Source: Ephemerocybe angulata | Lineage: Eukaryota > Basidiomycota > Agaricomycetes > Agaricales > Psathyrellaceae | Length of the DNA: 64,000 nucleotides | Reading direction: 5' to 3' | Assembly: GCA_013368325.1 (NCBI GenBank) | Contig: JAACJK010000109.1 | Location: forward strand, 372,001 to 436,000 | In this document: positions 21,346-31,508 of the stretch, one piece after another | Numbering within the stretch: the stretch's first letter is position 1 | Layout: each line of letters begins with the position of its first letter | Translations under genes and position numbers: made by a program | Notes under the pieces: generated by a model | Told to the model about the DNA's origin: nothing | Database searches by the model: none | The model's input: only the letters and a program-made list of their open reading frames with translations

Positions 21346-23466
21346 ATGCCCAGCGCTGTTCTGGAACGATACAAAGCACTCACGAATACTTCAACACGAA
21401 ATGAGGTCTCGGCCGTCCTGAACTCTATAATATTGGGTCAATATCTCCCAGCAGACCGCCCGTGGCATGATCTGACATTCCAGCTCTCTAACAGCATCTC
21501 CCTCCACGCTCGACCCGACTGCTCGCCGCGAATTAATCACCCAAATTTTGGATGACCTCAAGGCCGTTGGGAAACGTCGGTTGCTAGCAAAAGGTGTGTG
21601 CAAATCCCTTCTGCGCCTGCCCCTGTCTAAACAATAGAAAAAGATGCTGCACAGGCGCTATTGGCGGTCAAGACCCTCGGAAGAGAACCATCGGGCTCAG
21701 AAGTCATCGCATCAACGGACAACCTGAAGACCTTGCTCTCGTTCCAATCCACCTTCAAGGATATCCCAGACGCTGCCACGGAAGCCCTGCGGTGCATCGC
21801 CAACTCCTTGCTGCTGATTGAATCGGGAAGATCTTTGTTTTTGGAAAAGGGGGTAGATGGCGGCGACAGCTGTGTCCTGATGCTGGAGGTACGTTGCTGC
21901 ATCTCTCTGATGTTGACTCGCTGGGCTGACCCCACCACAGAAAGCGCAGGCTCCCGACCAGATCTTCATCCTTGCACGAATCCTCTTCCTGGCGACAGCA
22001 TCAGGCAGCACGTACCTCGTCACGATGATGGAAAAGAAATACAATAGTTCCTACCTCGTTGACATCATCGGGTCCAAGCTCGAATGCTTGATCAACCCCG
22101 TCCAATCTGGGGCCACTCTAGCTCGTGAAGCTATGACCGACCTTCTCAAGTTTACCTTCAACATTTTATTGTATTATCCTAATGTAAGTGTGTACGTTAT
22201 CAGGACCTTCAAAGCACTGACGCCGTCCCACTCAGATGACCGAGGCAGAACCTCAGAATGCTGACCAGTCGTCTAACGGGTCCAAGGTTTTGGGTGATTT
22301 CTGGGACCCCAAGTTGACAGGGTGCGTCCTCCCTTCTACTTTGAGCTTCACAACAAACTTATCCACCTAATATAGCTTATTGTCACCAATTCTTCGTGTG
22401 TTCTTGCGATTACAACCCTCCTCGCCGTGTCCCATGGCGGCTCCCCTCACCCACACGATCCATGCTCTTATCGGATTCCCAATAGCCCCGGCTCTCAAGA
22501 CTATCTGGTTCTCTACCCAACCCGTCTCCCCCTCCCGGACATCAAGCTCTAACAGTCCCAAAGCGCCGAGCCCAAAGCGGCTTGGCTCTCAATCAAGCAG
22601 TCGTAGCCAATCACCGTCAAGGTCCAGCCCCACTACTTCGAAACCCAGCACTCTCGATCGGGCACTTTCCGTGTTGACCGCCGGTCGCAGCAGATCCCGT
22701 TCGCCGTCGCCTGTGGTCACAAGTTCTACCCAGGTGGTCAACAAGGCACTTGATCTATTAGACGCAACGTTGACGCGATACTTCCCTGGGAAAACCGAGG
22801 CAGACGATGCGTCTGTCCGGGAGAAAGTCAAGAAGGAATCGACGGATACCTTGGACGATCTTCTCAGTCCGATTGTTGTTCTCATAACAAAACTGTGCGT
22901 TGCTGACGAGACCTGCCGCACGCGAGTTAGGCAGTTTATCGTCCCTGATGATTTGGATCGCTCTTCTCCCCTTGAAGAGCGCTCGGACATCTTGGGCAGA
23001 TGCCTTCGCCTCATGGGTTCGGTATATCACGCTCGTCTCAAGGACGCTATCGGTGAAATGATTTTCGCCGCATGCGACAACAACGGTGCGTCCTTGGTTT
23101 GACTCTGCTGGTCGTATCTGTGGCTTACTGATGTCATATTTAGCCTCCATCCTGTCTGCCTTCTTTGGCTACGGGAACGTTGCAGGGTTCCTCTTCAATA
23201 AGGGCATCATGACCGCGCCTCCACCCAGCGAAGGCGGCCCAATCGATATACCCACAACTTCAGCTACGGGTGAAGCCATCAATCCCATTACTGGATCGAC
23301 CGTCCAGCCAAAGTCAACCGGACCTGACATGACTGACGAAGAGAAGGAGCGCGAAATGGACAAGCTCCTTGTGCTTTTCGACCGAATGGAGAAGATTGGT
23401 GCCCTCCCCAAAGACCAGAATCCTATCCGCAAAGCCATCCACGAGGGCAAGTTTGCCAATTCTTGA
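21346..23466 (+). CDS. ric8: Ric8/synembryn, chaperone and guanine nucleotide exchange factor for G-alpha
   Basis: Non-receptor exchange factor and folding chaperone for heterotrimeric G-protein alpha subunits; in fungi it supports growth, mating and development. The protein is an armadillo-like all-helical repeat. Diagnostic stretches are TEALRCIANSLLL, PDQIFILARILFLATAS, REAMTDLLKFTFNILLYYP, the LSPILRVFLRL block, and the C-terminal IFAACDNNASILSAFFGYGNVAGFLFNKG segment (quoted in part), followed by EKEREMDKLLVLFDRMEKIG and PIRKAIHEGKF. A Ser-rich insertion (SPKRLGSQSSSRSQSPSRSS) sits in the middle. Short introns interrupt throughout; the one at about 23095-23142 joins ACDNN to ASILS. Stop TGA at 23464-23466. 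Length is near 580 residues, normal for the family. Confidence 0.9.
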
Positions 23467-23889
23467 GACTTCATGAACCTCTGTGTTTTATCTGCTCAGA
23501 ACTTCTGCTTATGCTTCATCATTCACGCCATTGACTATTTATCTATCGAATTTTACCTTACTATTGTACGTGTAGCATATCCTTTCAACTAATCCAATAC
23601 CTTTGCCTACGTCAAACTTGGTATCTATGTCTGTCAATGATCTTCGGACAACCCTCGAGCATTGAGGCGTAGATTGGCTTCGACCGCTGGGCGCTGAAGC
23701 GCTTAAAACCGAGCCTTGATAAGTGCATGAGAATGCAATATGGAATTAGTGACTAACTATCATGGTGATCCACAAATATCAGTGAATGAGTACAAGACCG
23801 GGGAATAAATGTACAAAGCAGCAATAGAGAAAAGAGCACGGATAAGCATGAATGATACTACTACAGTACGGTGTCTCGCAGGGAAACTT
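23467..23889. other. Convergent 3' regions
   Basis: 423 bp between the stop codons of RIC8 and the nucleolin-like gene, AT-rich relative to the coding sequence, as expected for 3' untranslated regions and termination sites. No gene seen. Confidence 0.5.
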
Positions 23890-25622
23890 TTAGAAGACAA
23901 CCTTCTTGCCCTCGAAGGCGGCGATGCCTCCAGTCTTAGCCCTGGGGGCACCTCCGCGTCCACCACGTCCACCGCGGTCACCAAAGCCACCGCGTCCACC
24001 ACCACGTCCTCCACGGTCACCACCGAATCCGCCGCGTCCTCCACCGCGCCCTCCACCACGTCCACCGCGGTCACCGCCGAATCCGCCACGTCCACCGCCA
24101 CGTCCACCACCGAATCCTCCTCCACCAGAGTTATCTCTGGGCTGCGAGTAATCGAGACGGATACCACGGCCCTCGAAGTCGCTGCCGTTGAGGGTCTCGA
24201 AAGCCTTCTTGGCACCATCGACATCCTCGAACTCGACGTAGCCGAAGCCCTTGGGGCGGCCGGTTTCGCGGTCAGTGGGGAGACGGACACCCTTGACACC
24301 GTAGTCGCCGAAGAGTCCCCAGACGCTGTCTTCCGAAGCGTTGAAGGAGAGGTTGCCGACGAAGAGGGTGGCAGAGGGAGGGCTCTGAGTATCGCCGAAT
24401 GCCTGGGCGCGCTTCTGGCGATCCTTGTTAGCATCACGGGGGGCGCTGCGGTCGACCTTGACGGCACGTCCGTCGATCTCCTGGCCGTTCATGAGGAGAG
24501 CCTTCTCAACAGCCTCGGTGGTGGTGAAGTGGACGTATCCGAAACCACGCGACCTTCCGGTGTTGCGGTCCGTCTGGACAGTTGCGGACTCGATCTCACC
24601 GCACTCAGCGAACTCCTGGGCGAGACGGTCGTTGTCGATGCTCCATGAGAGCTGGCCGACGAAGATGGCCTTGGTCTCCTCAGCGGACTCCTCGTTAGAA
24701 GCAGGGGCAGCATCACCGTTGGCAAGCTTGACCTTCTTGGCGGTGGGCTCCTCATCATCATCAGCCTTGCGCTTGGTAGCTATGAAAACAATAAGAATAT
24801 GTCGCGGATGAAGAGAGAAGGATACGTACCACTGGGCTTGGCTTCAGCCATCTTGACATCACCGTCCTCATCCTCTGAGGAGTCGGAGTCGGAGGAGTCA
24901 GAGGTAGCGGCGGCGGCCTTCTTGGGGGCCTCCTCCTCGTCAGACGAATCGCTGTCGGAGGAGTCCGAGGACACCTTTTTGGGGGTCTCTTCCTCATCGG
25001 AGGAGTCAGAGGAAGAGTCGGAGGAGGGGGCGGGGACGGGTGCCTTCTTGGCGGGGGAGGCCTTCTTCTCGACCTTGGGGGCGGCCTTGGCCTTCACAGC
25101 GGGCTTCTTGACCTCCTCCTCAGATTCAGAGTCAGACGAGTCAGATGATGAAGAGGCAGCCTTCTTGGCGGCGGGCTTCTCCTCCTCAGAGTCGGAGTCG
25201 GATGAGCCCGATGAAGAGGCGGCCTTCTTGGCGGCGACCTTGACCTGGGCGGCCTTGGGCTTCTCCTCCTCAGAGGAAGACTCTTCGCTCGACTCGGATG
25301 ACGATGAAGGGGCCTTGGCCTGACGAAAAATGGGAAATAAGAAAATAAATCCACGGCGAGGAAGATAGGATACGAACCTTGCCCTTGGTTTTGGGGGCAG
25401 GCTTCTTGACCTCAGCGACCTTCTTCTTGGTCTCCTTGACGGGTGCGGGCTTAGCGACCTTCTGAGGATTGAGCAAAGCGAAGTCAATACACCAATATGC
25501 AATCAGGAAAAGTTTGGACTCACGGCCTCAGCAAGGATCTCCTTGGAGGACTTGGGGACCTTGGCGGCCTTCTTGGAGTCCTTGGTGGACTTTTTCTCTG
25601 CTGACTTGTCGGACTTGCCCAT
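23890..25622 (-). CDS. nsr1: Nucleolin-like RNA-binding protein (Nsr1/Gar2 family)
   Basis: Nucleolar protein for pre-rRNA processing and small-subunit assembly. Layout from the N-terminus: a Lys-rich start (MGKSDKSAEKKSTKDSKKAA), blocks of Ser-Ser-Asp/Glu acidic repeats alternating with Lys/Ala/Pro basic repeats as in nucleolin, then two RRM domains. RRM1 has RNP2 IFVGQLSW and RNP1 RGFGYVHF; RRM2 has RNP2 LFVGNLSF and RNP1 KGFGYVEF. A GGRGG-rich C-terminal tail (about 24130-23960) ends TGGIAAFEGKKVVF. Exons are split by introns at about 24782-24828, 25320-25378 and 25462-25523. The acidic repeats are likely CK2 sites and the RGG tail a target of arginine methylation. It is divergent from the REP gene, 188 bp between starts. 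Confidence 0.94.
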
Positions 25623-25810
25623 TTTGAATGCGGAGGAAAGGGAAGATGGAGAGGGATGAAGGGGGAGGAGGATAAGAGTGGATGGGTCCTCGGTGCAAAC
25701 TTTTCCTCTTTTTTTTCGCACCATACGATTACCAAATATACTCAGGCGGCGGGTCATCTGATCCCTCCCTTATCCGCTTTAGGCCCCTAACAGCTCCTTG
25801 ACCTCATCCC

Positions 25811-27575
25811 ATGGCCACCGACGACGACAACTTCTTCGACGCGATAATCGTTGGCACAGGCTTGACAGAGTCTGTTCTCGCTGCGTGAGTGCGTGCAAAT
25901 GTGCTCATCTGTGTCTCTCGCCTAATTTCTGCCAGGGCGCTCTCCAAAGCCAAGTATAAAGTCGCTCATATCGATCCCAATTCCTACTACGGCGGCAATG
26001 AAGCCTCGCTATCTCAGGATGAATTGCTGAAATGGGGTGAAGAAGTGTCTAGAGGGCGTCACCCTTTGTTCAGTGCATACTCAGGAAGCAGCGAAACTCT
26101 GCCATTCTCTCGACAATACTCGATCTGCCTTAGACCCTCTGTGATACCAGCGCTCGGCCCACTCATCACTGGTCTCATTGCGTCTGGTGTCTCCAAATAC
26201 AGCGGCTTTAAGCTCTTAGATTCTGTCAGTATCTACTCTCCCGATGGAACCATCAAACCGGTACCGGGGAGCAAGGAAGCAGTGTTCAATAACAAGGACA
26301 TATCTCTGATCGAGAAACGGCGGCTCATGCGCTTCCTCACATTTGCTGCAAGCGACTTCGAAGGCAAGACGGAGATCCAAGGCAAGGAGGATATTCCCTT
26401 TCGCGAATTCCTTAGGACCGTCTTTTCACTCAGCGAAAATACTGTCGCTGTCATCGTCTACTCCCTCGCCCACTGTGTCAGTACCCAAGGTACAAGGCCT
26501 CGCCAATCTTCATTTCAGCTTGCACTTACACCTCTTTCAGATCGCACCCTCCCTTCTCTCCTTCGACTGCGAGGGTATGTTCACTCAATTGGCCGATATG
26601 GACCGTCCCCATTCCTTGTTGGACATTACGGAGGCATCGGCGACATCTCCCAGGGGTTCTGTCGCGCTTCGGCTGTCGCTGGAGGCGTCTACGTCCTTGG
26701 AAGACCCCTAGCATCGACCACCTTTCATCCAGGAGTGTCGACAGAAGTCTCCAAGCAAGAATCATTTTTTGAAGTGAAGTTGGACGATTTCCCGGAAGTA
26801 CTCAGATCAAGAATCCTTGTGGCTTCGCGGGAGTATGCATCACAGGATGTGCCTGTGCCGCCGTACTCTGTCCCCTCACCACCTTCTGGTTCCTCCGCAT
26901 TCCCTATCGCTCGCGTCGCTCGTTGCATCGCAATAGTTGACAGCCCACTTAAGTTCCAAGCTGGTACACCGGCAACGACGGGGGAAGAAGACGGCCGGGA
27001 AGCCGGTCCAATCGACAGTGGACTCTTGGTCATCCCACCAGGTACGCTCTCAGGTGGATCCCAGGATACTGCGGCCACGGTTTTTGTGAATGGCGAGAAT
27101 AGTTTATCGACACCGAAAGGACGATGTGAGTCCTGCTATTCGTGTACAAACCCTCTTTTAAAACCTCACCACAGGGATTGTGTATATCGCGCTTCCCCTC
27201 ACGTCAATGAGTCCAGAAGATACCCCAGAGTCGATCCTCCGGCCATACCTCGAAGCAGTTCTTCAGCCTATTGGGCAGTCAGAAGATACCGAAATCAAGC
27301 CCTTATCGACCTCATTTTTCTTCGAAAACCAGTGCCCAGTAGAGAAGTCTCCTGCAGAGATCGAAGGCAACCCACGATATTTCCTCACACCTCCACTGCT
27401 CTATTCTGCGTTCCCCGACCTCCCAGACGTCGCCACTCGCAACGCCGAAGCAACCTTCCAAGTCGCGGTGAAGTCACTTCGTGCCATCAAGGAGGAGCCA
27501 CCCCAAGATGACGAAGAACTAGATTTCTGGCCTCCTGTGCCTGTTGAGGAGAATAGCGATGATGAAGATTCGTAG
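25811..27575 (+). CDS. mrs6: Rab escort protein (Mrs6/REP, GDI superfamily)
   Basis: Presents newly made Rab/Ypt GTPases to geranylgeranyltransferase II. The N-terminus has the GDI-type dinucleotide-fold start DAIIVGTGLTESVLAAALS and the YYGGNEASLS motif. Further signatures are SICLRPSVIPALGPLI, SGVSKYSGFKLLDS, GYVHSIGRYGPSPFLVGHYG and GFCRASAVAGGVYVLGR, the last two being the sequence-conserved regions shared by REP and GDI. The C-terminal part includes KGRWIVYIALPLTS across an intron (27128-27174) and ends in an acidic tail EENSDDEDS. Introns near 25885 and 26492 give clean joins. At over 530 residues with the acidic tail it fits REP rather than the shorter GDI (about 450). Confidence 0.88.
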
Positions 27576-27727
27576 CTGCCGCTGCGGAGCTCACAAATCA
27601 ATGGTACGTGTAGTGATTGGGTCTTTAGCATCATTGGGTATTAAACTAGTGTTGCTTTACAGTAGTATACTAGGGTGGTATCGCATATAATGGTATCCGG
27701 TTTGTGCATAGTGAGGAAACAATTGGC

Positions 27728-28172
27728 TTAGACGACGAGGGTGCGTCCCGCTCGCCTCGATGTTCCATGGGTGCGACGAGGGGTGGATCGAATACCAAGA
27801 GCTCGCTTGATTTTCGTCATTATGGGGACATGTGTCCGTTTAGCCTGGCCCTGCGAGTATCGGTAAGTCTTCAATGGTAGACGATGGGGCAGGCTGAACT
27901 TACCATGGAGCGGAGCTGGCGCTTCGCCTGTTTGCGCCCGCTACGTGTTGTATTCGGGTTGGAGAGCGCTGCTTCTGCAAGATACGTATAAGCTATGATG
28001 GCAGCGAGAGAGAAAGTTATAGTGGAGACTTGCCGTAGCCGCCGGCGACGCGGTTTCTGTTGGTTCGGTGGAAGGGGAGACGGATGCCGAAGCCGCGAGA
28101 CCTCTTGGTCGTCGACCGGGGAGGGACACCGGCGGTTCTGGGGGCGCGCTTGGTGGTGGTGAAGAAAGGCAT
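27728..28172 (-). CDS. Small Arg-rich conserved hypothetical protein with a GC-AG intron
   Basis: Not assigned to a named family. Three exons (28172-28034, 27974-27904, 27850-27728) give 110 residues: MPFFTTTKRAPRTAGVPP, a basic segment rich in Arg, NRVAGGYEAALSNPNTTRSG, then HVPIMTKIKRALGIRSTPRR and a basic end. Net charge is strongly positive, with no membrane span. The first intron (28033-27975) starts GCAAGT and ends GCAG, a GC-AG intron; the second (27903-27851) is an ordinary GTAAGT intron. The frame is open across both joins, and the sequence resembles short proteins I associate with basidiomycete genomes, but that memory is not proof. A nucleic-acid-binding role would fit the charge. 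Confidence 0.7.
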
Positions 28173-29110
28173 TTTGCGTTGATTGTGTGTTAAGAATATG
28201 TGGATTTCGTATTGTGAAGATTAACTCATTTCCTCCTTGGTTTTAAGCATATGAGTTTGGTGGCTCCACAGTAAGATGACGCGCGGTGCTTGGACTCAGT
28301 ACAGGTCTATAGGCACCTCGAGGATATCCACTTCGAACTGGTGTGCGCTCCATGGCGTCAGTGACATAGCCCAATTACCCCACAATGTATTGTACTCATA
28401 CATCTGTTCCAAGGCCTACTCCTGGCCTACTGCTCCTCTTCCAGCCCTTAAATGACCCTTTCGAACGCTAGCTTCACTTGGCTAGACTCTGGATGCAACA
28501 CACCCGCTTGCTTGCTCGGGACGATAAGGCGCGCCAACACCTTGCACCCCAATTCCTCCTCAATCTGCCAGAGCCCCTCTACCCTCCTTATCATGTTATC
28601 TCCACTCCCCCCACACGGCGTCGAGCCCGCAACATATCTCAGCCTGCCTGATAGGGGACGCCAATGCCCTTTTCGTCCTCAACACGAGGCGGTAAGGAAC
28701 CATTACATCGTGCACTATGGTCTGCTGCTCCCATGACTCGATTCACCGGGAGGATCAGTAGCCGTCTAAGCGGTGTGTCGGAGGAGGGTGAGAAGGGTTA
28801 GCCTAACGAGTCCTGATGCGAGGCGGCAGACAAGCCAAAAGCTAGGCCTTCGAGCGGTTCCAGCTCGTGTTCTTCATCGTCAAGAGTTGGAGGCGATAGG
28901 TGGACTAGGTGAGCGAAGAGCGTGTACAAGTTCATTGCGGGATACTAAAACGCGCTTTGCATTTCATCTTCAGACCTGCTATCATCCATTCATTCATATA
29001 TTCATTCAGCGAATCAATACCGCCAAGTTGCCGCACCTGGTACAACAGTCCAGAATAGGAGTCCAAAGTGCTAGCTGGGCCCACAGAACGCAACCCTAGA
29101 GACAAGGAGA
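28173..29110. other. Gene-free divergent region of about 0.9 kb
   Basis: Lies between the start of the small Arg-rich gene (minus) and that of the DUF3445 gene (plus). Short frames on the plus strand (for example 28452-28736) lack any recognisable feature. It should hold both promoters. Confidence 0.45.
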
Positions 29111-31425
29111 ATGGCCTTTTCAAAGTTCATGGAATGTAGCCCAGTTTCGCCGGGGCTGCTCATGGTCGCCCTGGGCCTAGCCACCGTAGGCATCTACGCT
29201 ACCTATCACCATCGCTCCTCCTTCGCCTTGTATGCCCGAAGGGAAGGCGAATCCACACCGCAGAACCCCCGAAGCGCGGCGGCTCAGGCTGCAGGCCCAG
29301 GCTCGTCTGGGAAGGGGTCAATGAAAGATAGGGGCTTTGGGGGTGAGCGACCCATTCAGTTTCAATTTGGGGGAAACGATGCTGATTTCAGCATATAGAA
29401 TGGACCCCGGAAAGGTTCGTGTACCCGGACTTTAAGCCGTGTTTAAAGCCTCTGTCGGAGATTGCGCCGCTGCTGAACCGGCCTTGGCGTTCGGGGACGT
29501 ACCAGTGAGTAGATCGCATACGCCTCCGTGTTCCGTGGTATGGTATACGTGAGCTCACCACTTTTTTCTCTGTTGACAGTCTGACCATGGGCATTCGGAG
29601 TATGCCATGGGAAAGCTGGATTGAGGTACGTACTTTGTTTGCGACGCGAGGTTGCTTTGACTTTTGACTTACCGACATTCCGTGGGTTCAGCTGGACAGA
29701 AATTTCGAGCGGTACCACCGTATCCGTAAACGCAGGATCGAGACCCGGGGCGACAAAGCTGTCCGCGTCCTCACTGATGCGCACAATCCTGATGTGGTAA
29801 AGGGAGGTGGCCTCGCAGGTGAACCGACATGTTTGTAGTGTGTTCGAGCGGACTGCTGACCCACCTGCAGCCGTGGAACTGGTACACGAACTTGCGGAAT
29901 ACTTGTCACGCCGCTACCCGACGACTTTCCGTGTTACTTCTCGATATGTTTTGGATGGACGACGATCGACGGGAGAAGACGCGGGGAGTGCCTTTCTATC
30001 GCCCCAGGAAGATCGAAATGAGTTTTGCGACTGGGGCTGGGGAGGTGCGCCTCCGATCAGGACTATAGAGGTTGGACCGACGGGTGAGGTGCATGAGCTG
30101 CCTTTGCATGTGAAGGATGGCGAGCGAGCTCCTGAGAGGGCGTTGGAGATTGCTGCTTTGCTGTGGGTCTGCCTTTGTGGTCTGGTGATGAGCGGTTCCT
30201 GACTTATCTCTACAGTATTTCAGACGATCTAGCGATCATGATAGAAGGTGCGCATTGCAACTCTGATGGAATGAAAACGCGATCTCAATGTTGCCCGGTT
30301 AACTGGACTGCGATCCGTCTCACTGGGATTTTGCAGGCAACGACGGCAAATACTACTTCCAAGCAGGGGCTATCCTCGTTGCTGGTGAGTGAAGTCCCAG
30401 ATCGTCCGCTTCATATCCGTATCGACAAGCTCGGGAAATTGGAAGCAGGCCGCGCCTAAATAACGTTGGCAGCAACGTCATCTTTCTCATGCTTTGACCG
30501 TCTTCTGATTGCATTGCTGACCCCGGAAACGTTTCAGGATTCTGGCGCTTGGAGGACAAGATAGGGATGCCATTGGAAGAAATCCACACATCCGGAGATG
30601 TACCGTTCTGTGAGTCTTTTGGTTATGGCACGATGCGATTTTCTCGGATGGGGTAAAATCAGGGTCATGGAACTTGTGGACGCGGCGATCAGCTGGACCA
30701 TTTTCACGCGAGGCGGAAGTACGCCACATGAGGTGTATGGAAAGCGTGTGCCCGTGCGCAGGGGGCGTCTCTGCTGGTTCGAGATCGGCAATTGGATGGC
30801 CAATGTATGAGGTACTAGCAGGAGATGGGAAGCGCTGGATGACGTCCCTCAACTGCATGCTACCGCCGCCGATGACGTCGACATGCTTTCAAGGCATGGG
30901 TGCCGGAGGCATTAAGATTGTTCGCTATCGCGTGGACAGCGGAATGGAACCGGAGCTGATAAACTCTGGGCTGCAGATCGCGAAAAGCTTGAAACCAGCA
31001 TGGCGCGGTTCTTTCGACGGCTTGGGACGGACAAGCCGGTGATGCGCAACAACTATTTCATGCAGGTGGTGCCAGAGGAGGGAAGCGCGGACGAGACGGA
31101 CCCCGAGGAGCTGGCGTGGGGGACGACGACGCACGGGCTGGAGGACGAGCTGGGGACGGTGCCGCTGCCTGAGCTGGCGGAAGGCGCGGTGGCGGTGGAA
31201 CGGATGCGTGTGCGAACGGAGCGGCAGACGCTGCGACGGCTCGGGACGAGTGGGGCTGTCGTTTTTACGATCCGGACGTACACTGAGCCGGTGGCCGGGC
31301 TGGGCGACGGCGACGGGCGGCGGCTGGCAGAGGGGATGCGGGCTTGGCCGGCGGCGGTGCGGGCGTACAAGGGGGCAGACCGGGGCGGATGGATTAGTTC
31401 GGCGGTCGGGTATTTAGAGACGTAA
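29111..31425 (+). CDS. Membrane-anchored DUF3445 protein (heme-dependent oxidative N-demethylase alpha-like)
   Basis: The family (DUF3445, named after the alpha subunit of a heme-dependent oxidative N-demethylase) is common in fungi but of unknown substrate there. The start gives a 20-residue hydrophobic segment (PGLLMVALGLATVGIYATYH) as a likely N-terminal anchor, then a low-complexity linker. Splicing at about 29341-29398 joins RGFG to EWTPERFVYPDFKP. Conserved blocks follow: YHLTMGIRSMPWESWIELD, VSDDLAIMIEGNDGKYYFQ, AGAILVAGFWRLEDKIGMPL, EEIHTSGDVPFYREKLETSM, RFFRRLGTDKPVMRNNYFMQ and late MRVRTERQTLRRL. The intron after DVPF (30610-30976) is 367 nt, far longer than the rest. The bZIP gene starts only 83 bp after the stop. 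Biochemical role is inferred only from the family name. Confidence 0.85.
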
Positions 31426-31459
31426 ATACGGTCAAACAGTGATGGGCGATATAACGAGC

Positions 31460-31466
31460 TACGTCA
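31460..31466. promoter_or_regulatory. CRE-like TACGTCA just upstream of the bZIP gene
   Basis: TACGTCA (reverse complement TGACGTA) lies 43 bp before the bZIP start codon, in the 83-bp gap after the DUF3445 stop. Two TGACGTC heptamers at 30840-30846 and 30873-30879 lie in the long intron of the DUF3445 gene. TGACGT is the core site of ATF/CREB-type bZIP proteins such as the one encoded next door, so autoregulation is possible. Confidence 0.45.
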
Positions 31467-31508
31467 GCAGTCGTCATTTTGTCTTGGATCCCCATCGTCA
31501 TCCTGCCC

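Noticed and set aside
23809..24648. 279-codon Ser/Thr-rich frame antisense to the nucleolin-like gene
   Set aside because: It is the complement of the RGG tail and RRM2 codons; the repetitive Ser/Thr composition follows from the GGC/GGT repeats on the other strand.
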